From positions 229,906 to 293,905 of the forward strand of contig NZ_PYLQ01000002.1 of NCBI RefSeq assembly GCF_003024685.1: a stretch of 64,000 bases of DNA. The letters are read 5' to 3'. The position numbers and the translations under genes were made by a program. Shown one piece after another: positions 7,878-16,586 of the stretch (positions within the stretch are counted from its first letter, which is position 1; every line of letters begins with the position of its first letter). The DNA comes from Faecalibacillus intestinalis. Lineage in GTDB: Bacteria; Bacillota_I; Bacilli_A; Erysipelotrichales; Coprobacillaceae. Below the pieces are notes generated by a model. It was given only the letters and a program-made list of their open reading frames with translations, ran no database searches and had not been told where the DNA came from.

Positions 7878-7922
7878 ATTTGTGCATGATGCACAAATAT
7901 TGATATAGTTTAAAACTATATC
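7878..7922. promoter_or_regulatory. Two adjacent perfect inverted repeats upstream of the MetE-like gene
   Basis: ATTTGTGCA-TGA-TGCACAAAT occupies 7878-7898, and GATATAGTTT-A-AAACTATATC occupies 7902-7922. Neither is followed by a T-tract. They lie 80-120 bp upstream of the MetE-like gene and about 100 bp upstream of the divergent small gene, so they may be operators for either. No S-box or T-box signature was seen here. Confidence 0.45.
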
Positions 7923-8000
7923 TAACTGATGCTTATTTGTATTTTTAAATTAGCTATTTGATTGATAAAATAATATCATAGCTTGAAAGGAATGAATGAT

Positions 8001-9113
8001 ATGAGTCAATTAAATAGATATGAATTTGTAGGAAGTTTTTTACGTCCTGAAAGATTAAAAGAAGCTAGAAAGAATTATGAATTAAATAATATAACTAAAG
8101 AAGAACTTACAAAGATAGAAGATGAATGTATTGTAGAACTTGTAAATAAACTTAAAGAATTAGGTTATCATACCATCACAGATGGTGAATTTAGACGTTC
8201 TACGTGGCATTTAGACTTTATGTGGGGATTTAATGGGGTTGAACATAAAAAGACTGTAGATGGCAATCAAACGTTTGATGGAGAAGCTGCTATGATTGAT
8301 GATACTTATATGACAGGAAAGGTATCATGTAAAGATCATCCTTTTGTAGAACATTTTAAATTTGTTAAAGCATTAGAAGATGAAAATACTGTAGCTAAAC
8401 AAACAATCCCTTCACCTGGTCAATTCTATGCTTTCTTTACAGGAGCTGATTTATTAGATAAAACATTAGGTTTCTATGGTAGTGAAGAAGCTTTTGCTGA
8501 CGATGTTGTTAAAGCATACAATGAATTTGTTCAAGAAATTTATCACGCTGGATGCCGTCAATTACAATTTGATGATTGTGTATGGGGTGGTATGGTTAAT
8601 CCTGAACTTGCTGTTAGCTTAACTGGTAGAAAAGGAGAAGCATTAGAAAAATATAAACAATTACTTTTATCTTTAAATAATAAAGTTGTCGCAAGTGCTC
8701 CAGAAGATCTAACAATTAACACTCATGTATGTAGAGGAAATTATCATTCTACTTACTTTAGTTCAGGAGCTTATGATGGTGTAGCTGATTTACTCTTTGG
8801 TGAAGAAAATGTAGATGCGTATTTCTTAGAATATGATGACCATCGTTCTGGTGGATTTGCTCCATTAAAGAAAGTATCAGGAGATAAGAAAGTTGTTTTA
8901 GGTCTCATTACAACAAAGAAACCTGATTTAGAAGATAAAGAACTTGTTAAAAGAAGAATCTATGAAGCTACTAAATATATTCCTCTAGAACGTCTTTATT
9001 TAAGTCCTCAATGTGGTTTTGCTTCATGTGAAATTGGTAATAAATTAACGGAAGAACAACAATGGGCTAAACTTAAACTTGTTAAAGAAATTGCTGAAGA
9101 AGTATGGGGATAA
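8001..9113 (+). CDS. MetE-like (cobalamin-independent methionine synthase C-terminal domain) protein
   Basis: This gene encodes 370 residues from the ATG at 8001, 9 bases after AAAGGA; upstream TTG and ATG codons at 7983 and 7992 are too close to that site. It corresponds to the catalytic half of MetE, as in the YxjG/YxjH family, with the opening VGSFLRP, the substrate-region segment ITDGEFRR, LQFDDCVWGG, NTHVCRGNYHS (zinc-ligand His and Cys) and the late SPQCGFAS Cys. Such stand-alone proteins transfer methyl groups, probably to homocysteine or a related thiol from a methyl donor that is not known here. It is monocistronic, bounded by a strong terminator. The precise donor cannot be told from sequence. 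Confidence 0.85.
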   Translation: MSQLNRYEFVGSFLRPERLKEARKNYELNNITKEELTKIEDECIVELVNKLKELGYHTITDGEFRRSTWHLDFMWGFNGVEHKKTVDGNQTFDGEAAMIDDTYMTGKVSCKDHPFVEHFKFVKALEDENTVAKQTIPSPGQFYAFFTGADLLDKTLGFYGSEEAFADDVVKAYNEFVQEIYHAGCRQLQFDDCVWGGMVNPELAVSLTGRKGEALEKYKQLLLSLNNKVVASAPEDLTINTHVCRGNYHSTYFSSGAYDGVADLLFGEENVDAYFLEYDDHRSGGFAPLKKVSGDKKVVLGLITTKKPDLEDKELVKRRIYEATKYIPLERLYLSPQCGFASCEIGNKLTEEQQWAKLKLVKEIAEEVWG

Positions 9114-9179
9114 TCAAAGAAATTGTTAATTTGTAACAAATACTGTTCACAAAATTAATAATAATTTATATCCACAAAT

Positions 9180-9227
9180 AAGGATACAAAACAGGTAATA
9201 CGAGAACCTGTCTTGTGTCCTTTTTTT
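9180..9227 (+). terminator. Terminator of the MetE-like gene
   Basis: AGGATACAAAACAGGT pairs with ACCTGTCTTGTGTCCT through a 16-bp stem with two G-U pairs, followed by seven T residues (9221-9227). It ends the transcript of the gene finishing at 9113. Confidence 0.9.
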
Positions 9228-9367
9228 GTTGAAAAATAAGGGCTGTTTACAGATTATTAACAAGATAGGTAAGAGATATGGAGAGAGTATTAATAGGATA
9301 ATAAATTCTACTAAAAAAATGGATAACAGGATTTATAAATAAACAAATTAATATTAAAAAAATGAGA

Positions 9368-9396
9368 TTGATATTTTTTAAATAAATGCATATAAT
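9368..9396 (+). promoter_or_regulatory. Promoter of the type III antitoxin RNA
   Basis: TTGATA (9368-9373) and a perfect TATAAT (9391-9396) are separated by 17 bp, so transcription should start near 9403, immediately before the tandem repeats. The 140 bp between the previous terminator and this promoter contain nothing I recognise. Confidence 0.75.
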
Positions 9397-9402
9397 ATAT
9401 AT

Positions 9403-9561
9403 GAACAAAGATATTTGTTCGATTTAAGTGCGTTGCTACTTTGAGTGCAAACCTTTGATTTAAGTGCTTCACTACTTTAAATGTGAACCTTTAATTTAAG
9501 TGCTTCGCAGCTTAAAATGCGAATTCTTTAATTTACAGGAAGATTAGTTTTATCTTCCTGT
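9403..9561 (+). ncRNA. Type III antitoxin RNA (three 36-37-nt tandem repeats plus terminator)
   Basis: Three tandem units, 9421-9456, 9457-9492 and 9493-9529, share ATTTAAGTGC, a variable centre and a TGCGAA/TGTGAA...CTTT end; each can fold into a small hairpin. A hairpin with ACAGGAAGAT and ATCTTCCTGT arms and a T-tract (9535-9564) follows, just before the toxin gene. Promoter, short repeats, leaky terminator, then toxin is the layout of ToxI, AntiQ and CptI antitoxins, whose repeats are 34-45 nt and are processed by the toxin itself. The RNA would sequester the toxin in a ring-like complex. The call rests on architecture and on the neighbouring toxin. Confidence 0.8.
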
Positions 9562-9585
9562 TTTGTTATACTTGGGAGGATAAAA

Positions 9586-10089
9586 ATAGATTTCTATCGC
9601 ATAGATGAAAAATATATAAAATTTCTTCAACAATATGAAAAACAAAAAAGAGGAATTACAAAGGTACCAAATATTAAGTATTCTGATCATAATAAATTTG
9701 CCTTTGGAGCCGTAATGAAAATTAATGATATCCATTATTATGTTTCTGTATCATCATTTTCAAAAAAACAAGAAGCAAATATTTTAATAAAAGTACCTAG
9801 TGATAAAAAAGTAATTAAAGGTTCTTTAAGATTTAATTATATGATTCCAGTTTCTGAAACGTGTCTTAATAAATTGGTGATTAAAGATATTTCCGATGAG
9901 AAATATAAAATATTACTTAATAAAGAGTTTAGATTTTGTATAGATAACGCAAAACGAATTCAAAAAAAAGCACATAAAATATACGAAATGGTTATAAACA
10001 ATCATAAACAAATTTTAACTGATAACAGTTGTGATTTTAAAATTCTAGAAGACGGCTACAGAAAGTACATAGAAAAGTATTTAAAATAA
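9586..10089 (+). CDS. ToxN/AbiQ/CptN-family endoribonuclease toxin (type III TA)
   Basis: The frame encodes 167 residues reading IDFYRIDEKYIKFL, then VFGAV-like FAFGAVMKINDIHYYVSVSS, GSLRFNYMIPV and a helical C-terminus, a good match to the ToxN/AbiQ/CptN fold. The expected start position, 6 bases after GGGAGG (9574-9579), is ATA rather than ATG; a stop codon lies just upstream in frame, and the first in-frame ATG (9715) would remove about a quarter of the protein. Either ATA is used weakly or the gene has been silenced by an ATG-to-ATA change. The product would be an RNase neutralised by the upstream repeat RNA and active in abortive infection or plasmid maintenance. Confidence 0.75.
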   Translation: MDFYRIDEKYIKFLQQYEKQKRGITKVPNIKYSDHNKFAFGAVMKINDIHYYVSVSSFSKKQEANILIKVPSDKKVIKGSLRFNYMIPVSETCLNKLVIKDISDEKYKILLNKEFRFCIDNAKRIQKKAHKIYEMVINNHKQILTDNSCDFKILEDGYRKYIEKYLK

Positions 10090-10178
10090 AATATCTTCTT
10101 GAAATTTTAATATATTTATATTTTATTCTATACCATTTTTCTGTATATTATAAATACTTTAACAGTTCTTATAAAAAG

Positions 10179-10221
10179 AAAAGGAGAATAATATTGATAA
10201 TATCAATGTTTTCTCCTTTTT
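10179..10221. terminator. Bidirectional terminator between the toxin gene and mscS
   Basis: AAAAGGAGAA (10179-10188) pairs with TTCTCCTTTT (10211-10220), with an inner ATTGATA/TATCAAT stem. Runs of A and T on the two sides allow termination in both directions for the convergent genes. Confidence 0.75.
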
Positions 10222-10224
10222 ACA

Positions 10225-11046
10225 CTATTTAACAATATGCATATGAGGGTAAGGTATTTCAATACCTTCCTTTTTAAATTCAGTGACTAAATCTTTACGA
10301 ATATCTGCCAGCATTTGAAAACCTTGTACATTATCTTCACTAGTGATTGTTGCTCTTAATTGAATACTGCTATCTTTTAAGTCAGAAACAATCACAGGGA
10401 CTAATGAATCCTTTTTATCTTTTCTTCCATCAATGAATAAAGGATGTTTTACAACAAGATCTTGAATCACTTTGATTGCTTGATCTATATCACTTTCATA
10501 AGAAATATCGATATAAAGATAATTTGCTTTAACATGTTCAATTTGTGAAATATTTTCAATAATTGCTTTATTCATAATATCATTAGGAACAATCATTTGC
10601 GTCTTTTCTAATGTTTCAATAACACTATGTCTAAGTGAAATATCAATAACAGTTCCTCTAACATTATGTCCTGTAACAACAATAAAATCACCAATCTTAT
10701 ATGGCTTATAAGCCATAATCATGGCCCCATTAATTAAATTACCTGCTGCTTCTTGACTGGCAAGCCCAATGACAACAGCAACGATTCCTCCAGATGCAAG
10801 TAGGGCAGTCGCAAATGATTTTAAAAACTTCACTTCACCACATATAATTGCTAAAAAGATTGTAATGAGAATAATCTTTTTAATTCTTTTTTGTAAAACA
10901 TAATTATCAGGCCATTTCTTTTTAATAAACTTATTTAATAATTTATTGATTGCAATTAAAACAATCCCTGCAATAACAATTGAAATAATGCCATTAATAA
11001 CCCCATTTACAAACAAATTATCAATTTGTTCAAATATTTTTTCCAT
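10225..11046 (-). CDS. mscS: MscS-family mechanosensitive ion channel
   Basis: This gene encodes 273 residues with the MscS layout: a first hydrophobic helix (about 15-35), a second (60-75), and the pore-lining helix beginning near ALLASGGIVAVVIGLASQEA with its Gly/Ala pattern, followed by the beta domain (PYKIGDFIVV, GTVIDISLRHSVIETLE) and an alpha-beta C-terminal domain ending EGIEIPYPHMHI. These channels open on membrane tension and release solutes during hypo-osmotic shock. The length is that of the small MscS/YkuT type. It follows a small membrane protein gene by 5 bp and is probably co-transcribed with mnmE. Confidence 0.92.
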   Translation of the reverse strand: MEKIFEQIDNLFVNGVINGIISIVIAGIVLIAINKLLNKFIKKKWPDNYVLQKRIKKIILITIFLAIICGEVKFLKSFATALLASGGIVAVVIGLASQEAAGNLINGAMIMAYKPYKIGDFIVVTGHNVRGTVIDISLRHSVIETLEKTQMIVPNDIMNKAIIENISQIEHVKANYLYIDISYESDIDQAIKVIQDLVVKHPLFIDGRKDKKDSLVPVIVSDLKDSSIQLRATITSEDNVQGFQMLADIRKDLVTEFKKEGIEIPYPHMHIVK

Positions 11047-11051
11047 TCAAA

Positions 11052-11273
11052 TTACCTCTTTTTATAATACTTTGAAAGAACATACAACAAAACTGATTGC
11101 ATTGCTCCTACAATAGAAACCATTAAACATCCATAACAAATCCAATATAAAATACTATTTCCTGTATTAATTGCATTTAATATAAAGAAAACAATAAACG
11201 CAATTAATGCTACATTCCTTGTATACTTAAAAAAACGATAAAATCTTTGTGCTAATATTTCATTTGTATTCAT
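11052..11273 (-). CDS. Small two-helix membrane protein between mnmE and mscS
   Basis: This gene encodes 73 residues when started at the ATG at 11273, one base after the mnmE stop; a longer frame to 11309 would overlap mnmE. Two hydrophobic helices are visible, around VALIAFIVFFILNAI and ILYWICYGCLMVSIVGAMQS, with a basic end (SKYYKKR). I do not recognise a family. It sits tightly between mnmE and mscS, so it shares their transcript. The start is uncertain because no strong ribosome-binding site is seen. Confidence 0.6.
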   Translation of the reverse strand: MNTNEILAQRFYRFFKYTRNVALIAFIVFFILNAINTGNSILYWICYGCLMVSIVGAMQSVLLYVLSKYYKKR

Positions 11274-11274
11274 C

Positions 11275-12609
11275 TTATTTACCGATGCAAAAGCGTTTAA
11301 ATAATTCATCTAATAAATCTTCTTTTGCTTGTTCTCCTAATATTTCTTTTAAACAAGACCAACTATCATATAAATCTTCTACAATTAAATCAGCAGGAAT
11401 AGACATCTTCATAGCATCAATTGCTATTTGTAAAGAAGAAGCTGCTTTTTCTAATAATTGTGTTTGTCTTGCATTTGTAAGATAATATTCTTCTTGATTA
11501 CTCATAAATCCTAAATTAAATTTCTTTTTAATTTCTTTAGTAAGCGCTAAAATATCTTGTTCTTTAGCCGATATTTCAATTCCTTCTAAATCAACTTTCT
11601 TACCTAAATCTGCTTTATTAATAATAATAATACGATTTGTATCTTCTGTAAGTTCAAGTAACTTTTGATCTTCTTGATCAAGTTCTTTACTTCCATCAAT
11701 AACTAATAAAACAAGATCTGCTTTTTTAATCATTTCTTTTGATTTTTCAACCCCAAGACTTTCTACAATATTATCTGTTTCTCTAATTCCTGCTGTATCG
11801 ATCATATTTAATAAAATATCATCTACTGTCACTGATCCTTCAACGACATCTCTTGTTGTTCCAGCAATATTTGTGACAATCGCTTTTTCTTCTTTTAACA
11901 TGGCATTTAATAAACTTGATTTACCAACATTTGGTTTACCAATGATCGCTGTTTGAATACCATCTTTTAATAATTTAATATTTTTAGAATCTTCTATGAT
12001 CTTATTCATCTTTTCAATTAAAGAAGTAGACATTGGTAATAACTTATCAGCTGTTAATTCTTCTACATCTTCATATTCGGGATAATCAATATTTACTTCT
12101 ATTTGCGTAATAATTTGAATCAAATCTTCTTTTAAATCTTTAATAAAATGACTAATACTTCCTTGAATACCTTTTAAAGCAAGAGAAGAAGCGTAACTAT
12201 TTTTAGCCGTAATAATATCACTAATAGCTTCTGCTTGAGATAAATCAATACGACCATTTAAAAATGCTCTTTTACTAAATTCTCCTCTTTCAGCAAGTCT
12301 TGCCCCATGATGTAAACAAATATCTACAACTCTATTTGTAATATAAACACCACCATGACAGTTAATTTCTACCATTTCTTCTCCTGTAAAAGTTCTTTTA
12401 CCACGATAGATATTAACTAATACTTCATCTACTTTTTCACCATTATCTTTTATATAACCATAAGTAATGGTATGACTCTCTTTATTTAATATTTTTCCTG
12501 TAAAAAACTGTTGAACAAAAGCAATTACATCTTCTCCTGATAAACGGATAATTGAAATTGCTGCTTCTAGTCTTGATGTTGCTACTGCAACAATGATATC
12601 ATCATTCAT
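11275..12609 (-). CDS. mnmE: tRNA modification GTPase MnmE
   Basis: This gene encodes 444 residues from the ATG at 12609, which follows AAGGTGG by 7 bases; the frame is open to 12666 but that extension is implausible. The N-terminal folate-binding domain (IIVAVATSRLEAAISIIRLS) precedes a G domain with GKPNVGKSSLLNAML, the TTRD switch, DTAGIRET and NKAD, and the protein ends in the catalytic FCIGK (CxGK). With MnmG it installs the 5-carboxymethylaminomethyl group on U34 of certain tRNAs. mnmG, rsmG and parAB, which usually follow, are absent here. Confidence 0.97.
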   Translation of the reverse strand: MNDDIIVAVATSRLEAAISIIRLSGEDVIAFVQQFFTGKILNKESHTITYGYIKDNGEKVDEVLVNIYRGKRTFTGEEMVEINCHGGVYITNRVVDICLHHGARLAERGEFSKRAFLNGRIDLSQAEAISDIITAKNSYASSLALKGIQGSISHFIKDLKEDLIQIITQIEVNIDYPEYEDVEELTADKLLPMSTSLIEKMNKIIEDSKNIKLLKDGIQTAIIGKPNVGKSSLLNAMLKEEKAIVTNIAGTTRDVVEGSVTVDDILLNMIDTAGIRETDNIVESLGVEKSKEMIKKADLVLLVIDGSKELDQEDQKLLELTEDTNRIIIINKADLGKKVDLEGIEISAKEQDILALTKEIKKKFNLGFMSNQEEYYLTNARQTQLLEKAASSLQIAIDAMKMSIPADLIVEDLYDSWSCLKEILGEQAKEDLLDELFKRFCIGK

Positions 12610-12760
12610 TTTCATACCACCTTTCTTCTTTTTACTGTTGCCCTTAACAGTTAAGAACTCCCTCATTATAACAAATATTTTTTATTTTTAACATATGATT
12701 TTTTTCGATTGATTTCTATTATTTTATCATATATCATTATGTACAAATAGGGGTGAAAAA

Positions 12761-14377
12761 ATGAAAAAGCTGAATAAAAAAGTTCCTATAATCGGAGGTG
12801 CTGTTATAGGAGTGATATTGGTTATTTATATCATTTTATGTTTTCTAGCATCAGGTAAAGGGTTTATTAAGAATATGACAATTAATGGCATAAAGGTTAA
12901 TAATATGTCTAAAGAAGAGGTCATTTCTAAACTTGAAAATAAGTATCAAAAAGATCAAGATCAATTATTATTAAATCTTGAAATGAATGGTCAAAAATAT
13001 CAAATTGATATGAAAGATAATGTTAAAGTTAACATTAAAGATCAAGTTAATGATATTCAAAAGAAATATAATAATTTCTTTACTAAAGGTTATCATTATT
13101 TATTAAAACATAATGAAAATATTTCTATAGATATTAAAGATCAAAAAAAACTTAATAAAAAAATTAAAAAATCAGGTATTTTAGATTATTCAACTTTAGT
13201 ACCTACTACTTATAAAGTTGAAAAAACAAAAGTTATCTTTACTAAAGGAAAAAGTGGTAAAGCTGTTAAACAAAAAAATGTTTATAACACAATTGAAGAA
13301 GCTTTAAATCAATATGATTTTAATAAAACATTAAAAATCAATCCATCTTCTGTTTCAGAAGATGAAAGTGTTATGAAAACAATTTATAAGACTTTATCTA
13401 AGGAAGGTAAAAATGCGACTTTAGATAAAAATAATGATTATAAAATTGTAGCTGAACAATATGGTGCTAAATATGATTTAGATGATTCAATTAGTGCTTT
13501 TAATAAAGCTAAAGAAGGAAAAGAATTTGAAGTTAAAGCTAAAGCTATTATTCCTAGTATTACAAAAGAAGATTTAGAAAAGAACTTATTTAAAGATGTT
13601 TTAGGTGAGTATACAACATCAGTAAGTGGTTCTTCTGTAAGAAGAAATAATGTTAGACTTGCTGGTGAAAAGTGTAATGTGATTTTACTTCCTGGTGAAG
13701 AATTTTCTTACAATAAAACAGTAGGAAAAAGAACTAAAGAAAATGGTTTTGGTGAAGCGGGAGCATATTTAAATGGTGAAACTGTTCAAGAAGTTGGGGG
13801 TGGCGTTTGTCAAACTTCTTCAACATTATACAATGCTGTTGTTTTATCTAATTTAGAAGTGACTGAAAGAACAAATCATACTTATATTTCTAGTTATGTA
13901 CCTATTGGTAGAGATGCTACTGTTTCTTGGGGTGGTCCTGATTTTAAGTTTAAAAATAATAGAGATTACCCTATTAAGATTGAAGCAAGTTATGCTAATA
14001 GTAAATTAACATGTAAAATTATTGGAACTAATGTTGATGGAAGTTACGTGAAGTTTACAAGTGAAAGAACAGGGGATGTTGCTTATAATACTAAATATGA
14101 AAATGATGCAACTATTCCTGAAGGACAACAAGTAACTAAACAAGCTGGATCAAATGGGGGAAGAGCTGTTTCTTATCGTTTGGTTTATGATAAAGATGGT
14201 AAATTGCTTTCAAAGAAAAAAGAAGCTAAGAGTTATTATAAAGGTCATGAAGCAATTATTGCTGTTGGTACAATGAAAGTGGAACAAGTTCCAGAAACAA
14301 CCCCTGAAACGACTCCAAATACTGAACCAACTCAACCTGAAACAACGATTGAACCCTCAGAAACGACAGCACAATAA
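12761..14377 (+). CDS. VanW-domain cell-wall protein
   Basis: This gene encodes 538 residues. An N-terminal membrane helix (IIGGAVIGVILVIYIILCFL) anchors it outside the cell. Repeated YoaR-type peptidoglycan-binding regions follow (about 40-280), then a VanW domain beginning SGSSVRRNNVRLAGEKCNV and containing GGGVCQTSSTLYNAV and RNHTYIS-like TNHTYISSYVP, and a G5-like region near 440-505. The C-terminus is a Pro/Thr/Glu-rich tail with repeats of PETTP type. VanW proteins act at the cell wall; the exact chemistry is not known. It is divergent from mnmE and followed directly by a terminator. Confidence 0.85.
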   Translation: MKKLNKKVPIIGGAVIGVILVIYIILCFLASGKGFIKNMTINGIKVNNMSKEEVISKLENKYQKDQDQLLLNLEMNGQKYQIDMKDNVKVNIKDQVNDIQKKYNNFFTKGYHYLLKHNENISIDIKDQKKLNKKIKKSGILDYSTLVPTTYKVEKTKVIFTKGKSGKAVKQKNVYNTIEEALNQYDFNKTLKINPSSVSEDESVMKTIYKTLSKEGKNATLDKNNDYKIVAEQYGAKYDLDDSISAFNKAKEGKEFEVKAKAIIPSITKEDLEKNLFKDVLGEYTTSVSGSSVRRNNVRLAGEKCNVILLPGEEFSYNKTVGKRTKENGFGEAGAYLNGETVQEVGGGVCQTSSTLYNAVVLSNLEVTERTNHTYISSYVPIGRDATVSWGGPDFKFKNNRDYPIKIEASYANSKLTCKIIGTNVDGSYVKFTSERTGDVAYNTKYENDATIPEGQQVTKQAGSNGGRAVSYRLVYDKDGKLLSKKKEAKSYYKGHEAIIAVGTMKVEQVPETTPETTPNTEPTQPETTIEPSETTAQ

Positions 14378-14402
14378 AAAAACGAGCAATGCTCGTTTTT
14401 TT
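14376..14402. terminator. Bidirectional terminator after the VanW gene
   Basis: A stem formed by AACGAGCA and TGCTCGTT, flanked by A and T runs, ends the VanW transcript and also serves the convergent gene that stops at 14401. Confidence 0.85.
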
Positions 14403-16005
14403 ATACATTTTCAATGATTTCTAAAATTTGTTCGATATTCTTTTTTCCAAAAACGACTTTTTGATCATTAATAACCATGCATGGTACTGACATGATTTGA
14501 TATTGATCTTTAAGTTGTTTAAAGTGTTGAATATCATAGACCTCCGTTGTTATTTGTTTATTTAACGAAGCTATTCTTTGAGCTGAAGTAACGAGTTCTG
14601 GACACATCGTACAAGATAAAGAAACTATAATTTTTATATTAATCTCTTTATTTATTTTATCTATTCTTTCTAAATAAGTTTGTTCTATCTTTTGTCCTGG
14701 TCCTGCAACATTATAAATTCCTAGAATGAAAGAGGTGAATTCATGTCCACCAGGTACACCATGGAAAGTTAAGCCACTCCATGTACCATCTTCTAAACAA
14801 ATATTGACAGAAGGAATCTCTTGATTTGTTTTTTCTATAGCTATTTTTATTTTATCGGTTTGTAATGCTAATGCTTCCATATATCCTTTTAATTCATTGG
14901 ATAACGTACTTTCATTGAGTAATAATTTAAGAATAATTGGATTTTCCATACGTGAAAAAACAGCTTGTAATTGTGAAAGCATGTGTTCATCAAGTAATGA
15001 ATCGTTATTAACAGTTACCTGTTCTTCCTTTTTTACTGGAGGAATTTTTGGTATTATTCCCGTTTTTTGATGCATTTTTTCAACATATTTTTCTAATGAT
15101 GTGGCTGCTTTTGCACCATCACTTACCGCTGTAACGACTTGACGCAATTCTTTAATACAAACATCACCAGCTCCATAGATACCTTCTTTATTTGTTTTTT
15201 GATTTTGATCAGTAACGATATAACCAGATTCATTGAGTTCTACAATATCTTTTACAAGAGATGTATTCGGTTGATAACCCGCAAAGACAAAAACACCAAA
15301 AGTATCATTTTCATTTGCATGATATTCAATCACTTCATTTGTTTTTTTATTATGATACTTTAAAGATTCTAAATACGTATGACCACTGACTTCAAGTACT
15401 TCAACATTTGTATAAACAGTTATCTTTTCATGATTTTTTGCTAACGAAGCAATAGAAGAAGCACAACTAAAGTCATCTTCTCTTATTAAAATAGTGACAT
15501 GTTTTGCATATCTGGTAAGAAAAACACTTTCTTCTGCAGCAGCATAGCCACCACCTACAACAAATATTTCTTTTCCTTCAAAAAATGAACCATCACACGT
15601 TGCACAGTAGGCAATACCATGCCCTTTAAATTCTTCTTCACCAATAAAACCTGCTTTTCTTGGGTGAGCACCTGTCGCTATAACAATACCAAAACACTTA
15701 AATGTTCCTCTTGTCGTTTTTACTTGTTTAAAATCCCCATCATCTTCAATCTTTTGAACCTCAGCTAACACAAAATCAGCTCCAAAATCTTGAGCTTGTT
15801 GTCTCATTGATTCTGTCAATTCTTTTCCACTTGTTTTTAAAATACCAGGATAATTAACAACATCAGATGTAATAGTAATTTGTCCACCAAATGTTTCTTT
15901 TTCAATAACAAGAACACGATTATTTGCTCTTGCTAAATAAAGAGCTGCAGTTAAACCTGCAGGCCCTCCACCTATAACAATGGCATCATAAATTGTTTGT
16001 TCCAT
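14401..16005 (-). CDS. AhpF-like flavoprotein with C-terminal thioredoxin folds
   Basis: This gene encodes 534 residues. The first 310 are a thioredoxin-reductase module: FAD motif GGGPAGLTAA (12-21), the redox pair CATC (134-137), NAD(P)H motif VVGGGYAAAE and the GDVC motif near the end of the module. After a linker come two thioredoxin-like folds with CTMC (465-468), equivalent to the N-terminal domain of E. coli AhpF but placed at the other end. It should pass electrons from NAD(P)H to AhpC, whose gene lies 3 bp upstream on the same strand. The domain order is reversed relative to classical AhpF but is known in anaerobes. Confidence 0.88.
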   Translation of the reverse strand: MEQTIYDAIVIGGGPAGLTAALYLARANNRVLVIEKETFGGQITITSDVVNYPGILKTSGKELTESMRQQAQDFGADFVLAEVQKIEDDGDFKQVKTTRGTFKCFGIVIATGAHPRKAGFIGEEEFKGHGIAYCATCDGSFFEGKEIFVVGGGYAAAEESVFLTRYAKHVTILIREDDFSCASSIASLAKNHEKITVYTNVEVLEVSGHTYLESLKYHNKKTNEVIEYHANENDTFGVFVFAGYQPNTSLVKDIVELNESGYIVTDQNQKTNKEGIYGAGDVCIKELRQVVTAVSDGAKAATSLEKYVEKMHQKTGIIPKIPPVKKEEQVTVNNDSLLDEHMLSQLQAVFSRMENPIILKLLLNESTLSNELKGYMEALALQTDKIKIAIEKTNQEIPSVNICLEDGTWSGLTFHGVPGGHEFTSFILGIYNVAGPGQKIEQTYLERIDKINKEINIKIIVSLSCTMCPELVTSAQRIASLNKQITTEVYDIQHFKQLKDQYQIMSVPCMVINDQKVVFGKKNIEQILEIIENV

Positions 16006-16008
16006 AAA

Positions 16009-16572
16009 CTATAATTGTCCTACAAGATCTAAACTTGGTTTTAATGTTTCTTTACCTGGTTCCCATTTTGCTGGACATACTTCATCTCCATGAGTATAAA
16101 CAAATTGGCAAGCTTGCACTTTTCTCAATAACTCGTCTGCATTACGACCAACATTACCAGCATTGACTTCATAAGCCACAATTTTACCTTCAGGATTAAC
16201 AACAAATGTACCTCTTTCAGCTAAACCGTCTTCTTCAATTAATACTTCAAAATCTTTTGATAAGGCATGAGTAGGATCTGCTAACATAGGGTATTCAATT
16301 TTAGAAATACGTTTTGAACTATCATGCCATGCTTTATGAACAAAATGAGTATCAGTAGATACTGAATAGATTTCACAATCTACTTTTTTAAATTCTTCAT
16401 ATTTGTTTGATAAATCTTCTAATTCAGTAGGGCAAACAAACGTAAAATCTGCTGGATAAAAGAAAAATACACTCCATTTTCCTAAAATATCTTCTTTTTT
16501 AACTGTTTTAAATTCATCATTTTGAAATGCTTGAACTTCAAAATCATTTACTTCTTTATTAATTAATGACAT
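16009..16572 (-). CDS. ahpC: Peroxiredoxin AhpC
   Basis: This 187-residue typical 2-Cys peroxiredoxin has the peroxidatic Cys47 in DFTFVCPTE and the resolving Cys166 in DEVCPAKW. It reduces hydrogen peroxide and organic peroxides and is recycled by the adjacent AhpF-like protein. The ATG follows AAGGAGGAG. A perfect inverted repeat (AGTTAGC/GCTAACT) lies immediately upstream, overlapping the leader, and matches one found before the haem operon. Length and motifs are typical, and nothing is missing. Confidence 0.96.
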   Translation of the reverse strand: MSLINKEVNDFEVQAFQNDEFKTVKKEDILGKWSVFFFYPADFTFVCPTELEDLSNKYEEFKKVDCEIYSVSTDTHFVHKAWHDSSKRISKIEYPMLADPTHALSKDFEVLIEEDGLAERGTFVVNPEGKIVAYEVNAGNVGRNADELLRKVQACQFVYTHGDEVCPAKWEPGKETLKPSLDLVGQL

Positions 16573-16586
16573 ATAATCTCCTCCTT

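Noticed and set aside
9421..9529. Short tandem repeats resembling a CRISPR array
   Set aside because: The units are directly abutting with no unique spacers, and they sit between a promoter and a ToxN-type gene, which fits a type III antitoxin RNA.
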